A stretch of DNA of 64,000 nucleotides from Peribolospora baueri. Taxonomy: Eukaryota; Basidiomycota; Peribolosporomycetes; Peribolosporales; Peribolosporaceae. The stretch is from the NCBI GenBank assembly GCA_029717555.1, contig JAMDHS010000037.1:124001-188000 (forward strand). The letters run 5' to 3'. The notes below the pieces were generated by a model that saw nothing but the letters and a program-made list of their open reading frames with translations, was not told the DNA's origin and ran no database searches. A program made the translations under genes and the position numbers. Every line of letters starts with the position of its first letter. The first letter of the stretch is position 1. Below, piece by piece: positions 10,501 through 21,598 of this stretch.

Positions 10501-13121
10501 CTCTACTTTCAGGTTCTACTGGCTGCCTTTCCACCTGCTGGTTTTGTCGATCGTCTTCATCTTCGCCATTCTCAACCCGCTCGTCGTGCCATTTGCGTTC
10601 GCGGTGAGCCTCTCCCACTGTTTCACGCTGTGTTTCACCGCGCGGTTTCCGTCCAGATTGCATGCTCGGCACTGACTGCCTACGTGCTCTTTAACCGCAT
10701 CGTCTTCGTTCATAGTACCTTTGCGTCGCGCTGATAGTCTTCAAGAAGCAATTCGCCCAGTACTACTACCGACGCTTCAACGAGAAGGACGGAGTAGTTT
10801 ACTACACTCGCTTGCTCCGCTACTCCCTCGACTCCCTCGTCTTGTCTCAGGTTGTGATGCTTGCGTTCTTCGCTGTGGAGAAATTGCCGTCGGTTTACAT
10901 CGGCATGAGTGCCGTTTTGATACCGTTGACCGTCTTCTTCAAAATGGCCGCGACGCGCCTGTGGAAGAGCCAGTGTCGTGCCCTCGAGGACGACGAGGCG
11001 AACGCTCAGTGCGGCATCGACCCAACGCTGGCGAGGCACCGGGATGGCCAAGGCGAAGAGGACGCGTCGAATTGTCGGGCCCCGGTGGATGCCAGGGCCA
11101 ATGGGAGGTACCCGTCGGTGCCTCAGTACTCCTCCTCCACCAAGTTCGGGCGAGACTGGCAGCGCATGATCGACAGCTTCTACGCCAACGGGAACGATCG
11201 GTTCACTCAACTTCCAGTGCGGACCGACAGACAAGGAAGCTCGCGCTTCAAGAGCATCAGACGAGGCGCGAGGGTGGCGGCATATCCTGCGACCGCTGCT
11301 ACGCAAGCGGTGACGCGGCGGGCGGCTCCCTTCCACCTGGCCGCAAAGCAACAATTGGGAAATCTGATGGAGCGCGACAAGCCGGATAAAGACCCCCGAG
11401 AGCACTCCAAGACGCGCGGCTCGGATGAACGTCCTTTTCTTGACGGTGTTGACGCCGCGCTCGGCCACGCGGCCGCTGGGGCGGAGCCCACGGCGTCAAA
11501 CTATCCCTCGAAAACAGGTGAAAAGCCGGTGCCAAGGGCGACGTCTTTAGCGACATCGCGCTCGCTCAAGGTCCGTCCCACCTCGCCCCGCCTGTCCGCT
11601 CTGGCTGCGAGCGATGCTTTCTCCGAGGACGTACAAGCTTGTCGGCCGCTCGTCTGCACTCACCCCAAACTTAGATGGGATGACACGCCGGATGCAGACG
11701 CGCGCTACGACAACCCCTTCTATCGGGATACCTTGGACCCTTACCTTTGGTTGCCACGCGATCCGCTCAAGCCGCTCGACCTGTGCGACACGATCGAGTG
11801 GCATGGCCCTGCCTTTGTCAGCAGCGAGGGCGGCGGTGGGGTGATGGGCGAGTGGGAGGAGGAGGGAGAGACTCAGACGGACGAGGGAGAGGACGTGGTG
11901 CCGATCGACGGGCGGCAGCACGTTAGCGTCCGCTACGGCCCGCTCGCTCTGCGCTTGGAGGAGATGGACGAAGAGGAGAAGGAACAGCGTCGTTTTCATT
12001 GGTCTCATCATCGCCACCATGACGTTTCTATCCCACGGAATGTCATGGCCGACTGGCGCAGCATAGTCCATCGGTCTCCCTCCAGCCGCGCGTCGCAAGG
12101 AGTGAGCCAGTTCGGCGCTGCCGACGATCAACAGCACCGACGTTTCGCTTCTGGACCTACATCGACAAAGTCGGACTATTTCCAACCTCACGTTCCCTCG
12201 GCTTTGGCTTTGCAGGCTCCTTGTAAGGAGAATGCTCCCTCTTCCGCCCCACCGGCAGGGGCCGATGAGCTGATGCTCACTGACTCTCCCAGGTCGAGCC
12301 GACTGGAGGCTTTACCGACCGTGCAGACCCTTTCGGCTGAAGCAGCTGACAAGCCGGGAGCGAATTATTCAGTCTTTTCGCGCCATATGCTTTCGCCACC
12401 TAGCGGCATCCATTCGCCGATTGCGAGGCCGTCGTCTCATCCAGGCCGAGGCGGGGCGTCGACCGACCACGCTTCGCACTCTGTCTCTCCCTCCGAGCAC
12501 CGACATAGGCGAGGAAGTGCCAACATTAGCGTCGGGAGTCACGCGGGTACTTGCAGCCTTCACGACGCTTTGCGTGCGGAAGTGTTGGAAGAGGAGAGGC
12601 AGCTATCTAAGAAGGAATGGGACGTGAAGAAGAAGGACGACGTCGACGGGCACCATGCCGACGAGCCTCGGCCGTCGCTGAGGGATCGAAGGGGGAGTAG
12701 CTACAGCGCCAGCTTGGAGCGCCAGCTCGGCAGACGGCCTGGCGCTCACCGGGGAGACAGTGGTGGGAGCGGCGTGGGTACTGTGGGGACGAGGGAGCGG
12801 CCGTCGTCGATTTTGACACGAGCACGCGTAGGCAGCGCAAGCGGCAGCACGAACGCAGGCGCTGGTGCTGGCAGTCCTGGTAGTCCGGGACAGGATCTGC
12901 ACGAGCTGCGGCCGTCCCGTCCGATGGCTGGAAAGGAGATGGAGAAGGTGGAGGTTACTAAGAGGCGAGCGGACGCCGGTGCAAACCTCGAGGACACTAG
13001 CATGCGGGCGCAGTCTGTTCGCCCCAGCCGCGAACGTGAGACGCGGACGAGGCTCAGCACCATATTCCCTCGCATTAAAGGCGGCACCGCGTCGTCGTCG
13101 TCTGCTCCTCGTGCTCCATGA
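6860..13121 (+). CDS. CSC1/OSCA/TMEM63-type membrane channel with very long tail
   Basis: Putative calcium-permeable stress/mechanosensitive channel of the OSCA/TMEM63 family (fungal CSC1/PHM7/RSN1). Exons: 6860-7176, 7331-7461, 7617-7977, 8067-9463, 9539-9741, 9833-10023, 10179-10280, 10399-10437, 10513-10603, 10716-13121; 1,745 aa. N-terminal helix after TFNGLVTTSSITLVIGG, then two more helices before the cytosolic RRM-like domain, which begins LMVSNLPANLRDEGALRKYF and ends near AFVTFRDPRQARMVWRELK. The domain is interrupted by a ~300-residue Lys/Glu-rich insert. The channel core follows from FFWGFTIFWVIPIQALTTTL through FFVSWLILGISMQSGFELFG, NPLVVPFAFA and YYRRFNEKDGVVYYTR. About 730 residues of Ser/Arg/Pro-rich, apparently disordered cytoplasmic tail follow. 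The acceptor at 10716 was chosen because the earlier one (before 10660) runs into a stop. Intron 2 contains a 49-nt T tract. Confidence 0.9.
7467..7515 (+). repeat. 49-nt poly-T tract inside CSC1 intron 2
   Basis: An uninterrupted run of T starts five bases after the donor (exon ends 7461, intron starts GTAAG) and covers about a third of the 155-nt intron. Confidence 0.95.
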
Positions 13122-14178
13122 TTCATTTATACACGTTCATATACCCAGCCCTCGTCCCTGCGTCGAGAGGCCATTCTAATATCATTTTCCATCTTCGGCG
13201 TCATACACGTAATATTTTCTTCTTTTCAGATGCCTGCCCAGGTATTCTAGGGGTTCGGCGTGGAATAGTATTATTGCCGTGGGTTTGGAAGACGACAAGG
13301 TCGGACCGCCGGGACTAGGCCGACGCGATACGCTCACTCACCTATCGAGAAGAATTTGTGCGCACGATTTTCATGTCCAGAGGCAGTGGACTTGTTTCTT
13401 CTCATTCACCCGGCGCGAGACACAGCGTTCTCCGCTTTGGCATTGAACCTCTAAGTCGCAGCACCGGTTGTCGCACACATGCTTTCTCAAACGAAGACAC
13501 AATTGGTTCTCACACGCACCTTTCGCTCTCGTCCTCACTCGATCATGAGGCAGGCCAGGTGTTGTGCTTGCACGTCCGGCTCCTCTCTCTCTTTTACCTT
13601 GGAAGTCGGCCAACGTATGAAGCGGTGGTCTAGGATCGAGCGATTTTTGACCAATACGTTTCGTGAATATGCAAGAAAAACCAATCCCATGCATCACGCC
13701 CGCCGCAACTGAATCGGTGCACTCGGTCGACTACTTCGAAGTGGTGTGGACAATTCGTTTAGCTCCATCTGTCCGTGGTCGGCTAAATGGTAATACGAAA
13801 GATGAAAAGTGAGTAGACTAGCCAGGACATGGTCCGATGGCAGCGAGACTACCGCGTCGCCGCCGATTAGATAATCTAGCTATATTTCCTTCGAGCGCCT
13901 AAGTCCGATTGCCGCAGCGGTCGCTCGATCGCGTCGCGCTCCCGACGTGCAAAGTGACGCGTCTCAGGGTCGGCCCTCACCCACTTTTCCCGTCCTCCGT
14001 CAGCCTGTCTCCATCGCACGATATCGCCCGGTCTTGCTCCGTTCCCATATCCCTCGTCAGGTCCTCTCCTAGTTTTCTTTGTCCAGGCAAGCACTATTCA
14101 GTGTGCCTTTCATCCATCTCCTTTTCGTCGCCGCGCAACCATCCGGCTGCCCTTCCCGACTCTCCTTTTCCCATTTCC
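13122..14178. other. Intergenic: CSC1 3' end to POL3 promoter
   Basis: About 1.06 kb with no supportable gene. The first part is AT-richer 3' flank of CSC1. The last ~170 bases are CT-rich (cttttcccatttcc-like), as expected for the POL3 5' UTR. I see no tRNA-like element. Confidence 0.55.
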
Positions 14179-17100
14179 ATGTCGTACTCGCCTGGATCGA
14201 AGGAGAACATGGCTCCAAGCGCTGTGGACGGTCCTGTGTAAGTCGGAGCGTCCAATATGGGTTGTGATATTTATTGTTTTAAGCCGGGTGCCAGGCTGAT
14301 GTTTTTGTGCCTTCTCTGCTCATCTCGCCTCGCCTCTCCTCGGTTTCAGCGCGAAGGAGGAGGCCTCTCCGCCCATGCCGAAGAAGAGGCGGTTGGCAAA
14401 GCAAGCATCCGGGAGCTCGTTTTCCCAAGCCGGTCCATCATTTACCGAGACTCTGGAAAAGCTCAAAGATGAGACGGAGGCGACCGGAGGTGAGCTTTTT
14501 GTGGCTCGCCCGTCTGACTCGCGTGATCGCGTCAACGCGTCGTTTTGCGAAATGTCATGACGATCTACCTTTCTTTCACTCTTACTTATCTACTTTCTCA
14601 TGTATTCGTTACGTTTGCGCATTTTTCTTTTGCAGAGGCCTTTGAGAGCAAACAGCAATGGGCTCGTCCGGCCTTGGACAAGATCGATCCCAAGACGGAC
14701 ATGATCAGTGAGGCATTTTCTATGTGCCTATCCCTTGCTGTGGACCGCGTCCGCCTGTTTCCTTTTTCAGCATCCTTCTGATGCCCCTCGTCCATGCCTG
14801 CTTTTGTCAAAAAGCTTTTCAGCAAATCGACATCGACGAGGACACCAGCGCTGGATCAGGACCGCTTTTGAGTGTCTTTGGTGTTACCAAGGCGAGCGTT
14901 TATCTTCTTCTCCTCCCCGAGAGACTACGGACTGTCACGTCTAAGCTACAGCTACGTATGCTGACCCGGGATTATTCGCACACCTCTCTCTTCGGGCTCG
15001 CAGAAAGGTCACTCCGTTCTCGCCCACGTGCACAACTTCCAGCCGTATTTCTACGTCGCCGCCAACCCAGGCATACGAGCGCAAGATTGTAGGGACTTCA
15101 TGAACAGTCTCAACGTGAGTTTTACTCGGTCTTGTGCGCATGCCCTCACGTCGCTGTAGAGCTTGAGCTGTACCTGGAATTCCCTCTGTCAACAGTCTTC
15201 GCTCTCTGCCGGCCGCGTCGTCACCGACATCCAAATCATGAAACGCAAATCTCTCTGGGGCTATCTCGGTGACGACGACGTGCCCTTCCTTAAAATCATC
15301 GTCACCGATTCTCGGGCCCTCCCCAAAGTTCGCGGCGCGTTCGAACGCGGTGAGGTCAAGTTTCGGGACATCTATGAACCTGGTATCGAGACCATGACGT
15401 ATGAGAGTAATATTCCCTACGTCCTAAGGTTCATGATTGATCACAAGGTGAGTCCCGGTGGACGGGTTCTTACGAAGATTGCTAGGAGAGAGCATTGACT
15501 GAGGTGCTTGGTCCTTCCATTCGACAGATCGTGGGCATGAACTGGCTGCAGATCAGGGCGGGACAGTATTCTCTGCGCCAAGAGCAGGCGAAAGTTTCCC
15601 ATTGCCAGATCGAGCTGGATTGCAAGTGAGTGTTTGACCATGGTCAGAGCCGCGCTTTCCTCGGAAGGGGTCACTGAAGCATTTCTCGTCATCCGGATAT
15701 TTTTCACAACGTTTTGTCGCCATGTCTTCAGCTGCGATGCCCTCATCTCTCACCTGGCCGATGGGGAATGGGCCGACGTCGCGCCGCTGCGCATTCTCAG
15801 CTTCGACATCGAATGCGCCGGCCGCAAGGGCATCTTCCCAGAAGCCCAGCAGGACCCCGTCATCCAGATCGCCAACATGGTCACCCGACAGGGCGAGAGC
15901 AAGCCATTCATCCGCAACGTCTTTACGCTCAATACGTGTTCGCACATTGTAGGCACGCAGGTGCTCGAGTTCAGGACCGAGCAGGCCCTTTTCTCCCAAT
16001 GGCGGAAATTCGTTGAGGAGGTCGACCCGGACGTCATCATCGGGTACAACATCGCGAACTTCGACTTTCCTTACCTTCTCGACAGGGCAAATGTGGTCAA
16101 AGCGACGGACTTCCCACATCTTGGCCGATTGAAGAGTGAGCGACGCAGTCGTGCCAGCCGCAAACGGTCCAGCTGACCATATCATATCTTGGCGGATATC
16201 CGCTTGGAATTGGGACGTTTGTTTCAGGAGTCAAAACCGAAGCCAAGGAGACACACTTCTCCTCGAAAGCCTACGGCACGCGTGACTCAAAAACGACGAA
16301 CACCGAAGGCCGGCTCCAGCTAGACATTCTCCAGCTCATGCAGCGAGACTACAAGCTGCGTAGCTACACGCTCAACTCTGTCTGTGCGCATTTCCTGGGA
16401 GAGCAGAAGGAGGACGTGCACCATTCGATGATTACTGAGCTTCAGAATGGCACACCGGAATCACGGAGACGTCTTGCCGTTTACTGTTTGAAAGTGAGTT
16501 GCTCCATCCTTTCTACTTTCTTCCTGTTGTGCACAAATCTCACGCATTCTCGTGCTTTCACGTTCCAGGACGCCTACCTTCCGCAGCGGTTGATGGATAA
16601 GCTAATGTGCTTCATCAACTACACGGAGATGGCGCGCGTTACGGGCGTCCCATTCGGTTACCTCCTCTCTCGGGGCCAACAAATAAAGGTTATCTCTCAG
16701 CTGTTCCGAAAAGCGAACGATGACGGCTATCTAGTCCCGGCGCTCAAGCAGGAGGGCAGTGACGAGCAATACGAAGGCGCTACGGTTATCGAGCCAAGGA
16801 AAGGGTACTATGACGTGCCCATCGCCACGCTCGACTTCAGCTCACTTTACCCGTCTATCATGATGGCACACAACTTGTGCTACACCACGTTGATCAGGCC
16901 CGAGATCGCTCAGAAACTCGGTCTGGTGAGAGGCCAGGACTACGTCGTCACACCAAACAACGGTCAGTCCTGCGAGCAGCGCCCTTTCCTTCCTGTGCAG
17001 TGCTGCAGTATTTCTTACTTGATGTCGCTTCTGTCATGTCGCAGACTGGTTCGTGACTGCCAAGAGACGAAAAGGTCTCCTGCCGACGGTCCTAGAAGAC

Positions 17101-18817
17101 CTTTTGGCAGCCAGAAAACGCGCCAAGGCAGACCTGAAGAACGAGACCGATCCATTCAAGCGAGCCGTGCTAGACGGTCGGCAGCTTGCTCTCAAGATCA
17201 GCGCCAACTCGGTGTACGGCTTTACGGGTGCGACGATCGGCAAGTTGCCGTGTCTACCCATCTCGATGAGCGTCACGGCGTACGGACGACAGATGATCGA
17301 GGAAACGAAGCGGCAGGTTGAGGCGAGATTCAACCCGGAAACGGACCCGCGGTACGAGCACAGGGCCGAAGTCATCTACGGCGACACCGACTCGGTCATG
17401 GTCAAGTTCGGCTGCAAGGACCTCGAGACGGCTATGAAACTGGGCGCCGAGGCGGCCGATTTCGTCACGCAGAAGTTCGTTAGGCCGATCAAGCTCGAGT
17501 TCGAAAAGGTGTACTTCCCTTACTTGCTCATCAGCAAGAAGCGGTACGCGGGACTCTATTGGACGCGCACGGACAAGTACGATAAGATGGACACGAAAGG
17601 TATAGAAGTGAGTGGCCTTTGGACACCACTCCCAGAATCAATTCTGTCACGTTCTGATTCAAGTATCATTTGTCTTCCCTCTCAGACTGTGCGACGCGAC
17701 AACTGCCGGCTGGTCCAGACGGTCATCGAGACCTGCTTGCACAAGATGCTCATCGACCGCGACGTCCGGGGTGCGGAAGAGTACACGAAACAGGTCATCT
17801 CGGACCTACTTCAGAACAAAATTGACATGTCCCAGCTCGTGATTACCAAGGCGCTCGCCAAGGCAGACTATGCCGCGAAGCAAGCGCACGTCGAGCTGGT
17901 GGAGAGGATGAAGAAGCGCGACGCTGGCTCGGCGCCTACGCTCGGTGATCGTGTGGCTTATGTCATTGTCAAAGGCGCCAAAGGTGAGGATCGCAGCTTG
18001 GTCGTTGAAGCTTCCATGGGATCGTGATGATCGCTGATTCGATTGGTTCACTCTCTGCGCTGGAATGCTCGTAGGCGCGGCTGCTTATGAGAAATCTGAA
18101 GATCCGATTTACGTTCTCGAGAACAACATTCCCATCGACACGAAGTACTATCTTGAGCAGCAGCTCTCTAAACCGTTGATGCGAATTTTTGAGCCTATTC
18201 TCGGCGAAAAGGCCTCTACTATATGTGAGCAAATGACCATGACCGCGTACGTGTTCGCAGCTCGGTTCATGTCTGCGGCATCTGATATACCACCGTGTAC
18301 GCGTTTCAGTGTCCGGGGATCACACCCGGACAATCCAGGTGGCGACGCCGACGGTGGGAGGCCTGATGAAGTTCGCCGTTCGCAAAGCTATGTGTCTAGG
18401 ATGTAGGAGTCCGTTAAAAGACGAGAGTGAGTGTTTCCTAAAGCACTCCTTTGACACTTTCGTAGTCGCTGACCGTATTCGTGTCCTCCATGACGCAGAC
18501 TCGCCGGTGTGTCGGAACTGCAAGGGCAGAGAAGCCGAGCTGTATCATCAGCAGCTCCAGCGAGCCTCATCACTCGAAGTGCGCTTTGCTCGTCTCTGGA
18601 CGTGCTGCCAGCGATGTCAGGGCTCTGTGACGCAGGATGTGCTCTGTACGAGCAAGGACTGCCCCATCTTCTACATGCGGAGTGAGTCGTGCAAGACGTT
18701 ACCTTACTCTAAACCCCCTTCTCACCTTCTCCTTTCCGCGTCCCTGTTGCAGAGAAAGCTCAGAAGGACGTGGCCGACGCGCAGGCCTCTCTAGAGCGGT
18801 TCGATGCGTCGTGGTGA
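14179..18817 (+). CDS. POL3: DNA polymerase delta catalytic subunit
   Basis: Family-B replicative polymerase with 3'-5' proofreading, nuclear, main lagging-strand enzyme. Sixteen exons: 14179-14237, 14350-14489, 14636-14707, 14815-14891, 15004-15114, 15196-15447, 15528-15625, 15732-16135, 16228-16493, 16569-16962, 17045-17607, 17686-17983, 18075-18224, 18310-18426, 18499-18681, 18753-18817; 1,082 aa, the usual length. Visible motifs: Exo[14 protein letters not shown] (about residue 290), Exo[20 protein letters not shown], motif [12 protein letters not shown] (Asp about 582), motif B region [16 protein letters not shown], motif C YGDTDSV (about 736-742). The C-terminus carries both metal-binding clusters: CysA CLGC...CRNC, and CysB CCQRC...CTSKDC, which in the family holds a 4Fe-4S cluster and binds the B subunit. 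It ends ERFDASW. Intron 4 (14892-15003) uses a GC donor; every other junction is GT-AG. The join into exon 4 uses a weak acceptor (tcaaaaag). Confidence 0.97.
14892..15003 (+). other. GC-AG intron in POL3
   Basis: Exon 4 ends ...GTTACCAAG and the intron begins GCGAGC; exon 5 resumes AAAGGTCACTCC after CTCGCAG. Only this join keeps the conserved reading FGVTK then [16 protein letters not shown] in frame. No GT nearby gives an equivalent protein. Confidence 0.75.
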
Positions 18818-19133
18818 GGAGGAAATGGAGGGGTAGCGGATTTCCAGTATTCTTGTTCCGCCTCCTCCGTCGTCGTCGACATCACCTGCTTGTATAGTAG
18901 CTACCGTCATGCGGTCCAAGGAACCATCATATACCGAAGCAGCCTCGTACATCTTTGGCACTGGCGGTCTTCTGCTCCTTCTGGCCCCCGAGAGGCAGGA
19001 CCTGGGCGGAGGTGCCGAGCGGAGTGGGAAGTCCCAAGGTGAGGGAGACGCAAAGAACGTCCCGTCCAATTTTAGAGTAGAGGAAGGGTAAACTTCATAG
19101 TCAGGGTATAAAGTATACAGCTCCAAGTTCTAA
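18818..19133. other. Convergent intergenic spacer POL3 / DUF3632 gene
   Basis: 316 bp between two converging stop codons. Only UTR-like sequence is seen; a hydrophobic open frame on the plus strand (18909-19091) has no recognisable features. Confidence 0.5.
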
Positions 19134-20059
19134 CTAAGCCTTCGCATCCTTTTCCACCTTGGCCATGATTTCCTCCGCTTCCCTCGCCCACCGCTTCGTC
19201 TCCTCGCCCGCCTGACTGTGCACTTTGATCTCTCCAAAACGCCGTTTCCAAGTACGCCACCTTTGTAAAGAGTAATGCCAGTCCGAATCATCCGGATCGT
19301 GTACTTTGGCAGTCTCCCTCTTGCTGCAGTGGCGAAACAATAGTGGACCACTAAAACGGATCCATTCGGCCGCGACGGGAACGAGTCTGTCCAGCCTGGC
19401 ACCCAGCTTTTGGTATGCCCGGGCACGAGGGTCGGGCTCTTTTTCCTCAAGCGCTAAGCTCAAGGCCAGCGTGGCGTAATAGGTGCCATCGTAGAGGGGG
19501 TCGACGTCTCGAGTGAGGCGCATGGCGAAGCCGTGAAAACTTTCCCAGCGGTGACGATCTTCGTCGTCGTCACCGATTTCTGAAGGGATTAGTGGGCAAA
19601 CATGAGTGAGGGGAGAAGTGAAAGAGGCGAAGAAGAAGCAAACGTTGTGGGGAGGACTGGAGACTCACGGTGTATCTCTTCCGTCATAGTATGCCCCAGC
19701 AGCGGCAGATCATACCAAAGCATCATTTCATCTGTCCCCCAGATGACTACCCTCTCGCTTGGAAGATGGGCGAGCGTGTTGATCAACTCGACAAGCCTAT
19801 CTAGCGAGGGGTGCTCCCACGGAATCTGCCGTACCATTAAGGTGATGCATTCCCAAAACTCCAGGAGAAAACTCCCTGCATCCTCCTTTTTTTCTCCTTC
19901 CAATGCGGGACGATTGTCAGGGAAAAGACGGTTCAACTGCTGAGCGGCCGTCGTCGGCGAGACCGTGCTGGACGGCTGGAGATAGTCGTTGAGGATATCG
20001 AAATATTCTTGCTCGACGTGCCACTCATGGTCAGGGCGTTTGAAATGGAGATTCGCCAT
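19134..20059 (-). CDS. DUF3632-type fungal protein
   Basis: Fungal-specific protein of unknown function, 278 aa in two exons (20059-19669 and 19579-19134, one 89-nt intron, GTGAGT donor). The pattern agrees with what I remember of DUF3632: an N-terminal EQEYFDILNDYLQ then SPTTAAQQLNRLFPDNRP, a central FLLEFWECITLMVRQIPWEH and HPSLDRLVELINTL, an acidic linker, FHGFAMRLTRDVDPLY, and the hallmark RLDRLVPVAAEWIRFSG. The C-terminus is Lys/Glu-rich. No signal peptide or membrane segment. It converges on POL3. The sequence immediately upstream of its start codon is partly duplicated at 20205-20400, including the first ~11 codons. These genes are often multicopy in basidiomycetes, so local duplication fits. 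The family name is from memory; no search was run. Confidence 0.75.
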
Positions 20060-20159
20060 GGGAGATGATCAACTGTGAAGGAAGGGTTCGGATGTGGTGG
20101 GAGAGAGACAAAGAACGGAGCGGGCGACATCGAAAAATATATAACTAGACTATTCATAA

Positions 20160-20450
20160 ATCACTCCCGAGGCTGTGCTGTGTTCTCGAGTCACGGCGCC
20201 AACTCGAGTCACGACGTTTGAAATGGAGAGTCACCATGGGAGATCCACTGCGAAGGGAGGATTTGGATTTGGTGGAAAAGAGACAACCAGGAGCGAGCGA
20301 CGTTCGAAGTATGTAGCCAGACGAAGCATAAGATAGTCCCTCAGGCCGTGTTTCTCTAAGCATAAGATACTCCCGAGGCCGTCTTCGCTAGGCACTAGGC
20401 CAAGTGGAGTCACGCACGACGCCAGCTCTTCATACTGGAACGCCACCGTT
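20160..20450 (-). pseudogene. Decayed copy of the promoter and 5' end of the DUF3632 gene
   Basis: On the minus strand the segment from about 20235 repeats the start region of the neighbouring gene. MVTLHFKRRDSSW here matches MANLHFKRPDHEW there, with the upstream non-coding ~120 bases also similar (shared blocks such as gtttgaaatggaga, ccatgggagat and gagacaa). Similarity stops after roughly 16 codons and an unrelated short frame follows, so the copy has no gene body. A shorter internal repeat (cataagata..tccc..aggccg) occurs twice between 20320 and 20390. It is read as a truncated tandem duplicate, not a functional gene. Confidence 0.6.
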
Positions 20451-20580
20451 GGCCAATGAACCTAAGAGGCTCTGTTGCTTTTGGAAGGCCCATATGTGAC
20501 TTGCAGGGTTCCTGTTCGTCATGCAGGGCATTTGCGCTGTTGACGAGAAAACCCAAAAATAAACAAATGAGCGACTCATT

Positions 20581-21190
20581 TTAGACAGTAGCATCACGAG
20601 CAGACGCCCACCTCATCATGTAGCAACCCTGAGCCTTCCGAAAAGCAAAGAGAAACTTCGCCTTGGCCTGACCTGAAAAAGGTTGGGAATTGCGCTTCTT
20701 GCGGGTGTCGACAGTGTCCCAACGAATAATCGCCTGAATAACATGAAATTGGCAAAGGCGAATGGGCATTTCAAACCCAAAAACTGAGGAAGACGAAGTC
20801 ATCAGTGTGACGAGGAGTTGTATTTCTAGACATGGCACTGAAGGGACACTTGCTTCTGCGGAGAGCATTGTATTCTGCTTGATCTTTGTCGATCATGGCA
20901 TGTCCAGGCATCCAGCCTTTCTCGGCAAATGGCTGTGCTCTCTTGACAATCTCCTCTTGAGATATACCCTTCACCTGACACTTGGAAGGATCTGAAAAAA
21001 CATTGTTCCAATCCTGGCCGCACCTCATCCTTGGTCCGGGATCCTACAGCCACCTTGCTTCCGCATCTATATCTTTGATTGCTGGCCAGGCCCCGAAAGA
21101 AAGTGAACAATTCATTTGGAGGAAGCAGGCAGTACACGTTAGGAAAAGAGGATGATAGGCTTGCAGGGGAGAATCGCAAATGATTTAAAA
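20581..21190 (-). mobile_element. Broken MULE-like DNA transposase fragment
   Basis: Minus-strand pieces resemble the catalytic region of Mutator-like transposases: NVYCLLPPNELFTFF near 21130, then GWMPGHAMIDKDQAEYNALR (Asp-containing, about 20940-20860), then MPIRLCQFHVIQAIIRW (about 20770-20720), the CxxH-type motif of the family. An apparent intron (20849-20784, GTGTCC..CAG) would join the last two in frame, and another is possible near 21048-21003. N-terminal DNA-binding and C-terminal portions are absent and no terminal inverted repeats were found, so this is a remnant. The family call rests on motif memory only; the alternative is a domesticated fragment. Confidence 0.5.
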
Positions 21191-21209
21191 GAATAAGAGG
21201 TGAGGTTCG

Positions 21210-21303
21210 GGGATTGAGGGAAAAGAGGCAGGGATTCCGGGAGAAGAGGCGGGGATTCTGGGAGAAGAGGTAGGAATTCTGGGAAGAGAGGCGGGGATCG
21301 CGG
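21210..21303. repeat. 21-bp minisatellite, about 4.5 units
   Basis: Units at 21210-21230, 21231-21251, 21252-21272, 21273-21293 and a partial one to 21303, consensus gggattctgggagaagaggc plus one base. Units differ by 2-4 bases. It lies between the MULE fragment and the LRR gene in sequence with no supported gene (21191-21598). Confidence 0.85.
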
Positions 21304-21598
21304 ATTGGGGAGCGCTCTTTATCGTGTCCTGGATGCGCGAGTTATTGCGCCAAAATGCAGGTCGTCGCCGAAATTGCTGCGGGTACAACAAAATTTCGGA
21401 CGCGAACCTGAGTTGCCCGCGCAGGATGACGACCACGTTATGATCTCGAAGCATATAGCTCCAATGCATACAGAGGTAAAGAGGATGCATAACAGAAGCG
21501 CTGTGTCCATCGCAATTGAAGAAACCGAAGGGCAACAAAACGAGACGCATGCGAGAGAAGAAAACACGAAGCCTGTGAATGTGCGGGCGCAGCGCATG

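Noticed and set aside
10660-10740. Alternative CSC1 acceptor giving IACSALTAYVLFNR
   Set aside because: That frame reaches a stop after 25 codons; using the acceptor at 10715 gives the expected YLCVALIVFKKQF helix.
20154-20446. Two short minus-strand open frames as independent genes
   Set aside because: They are parts of the decayed duplicate of the DUF3632 gene's 5' end and have no gene body.
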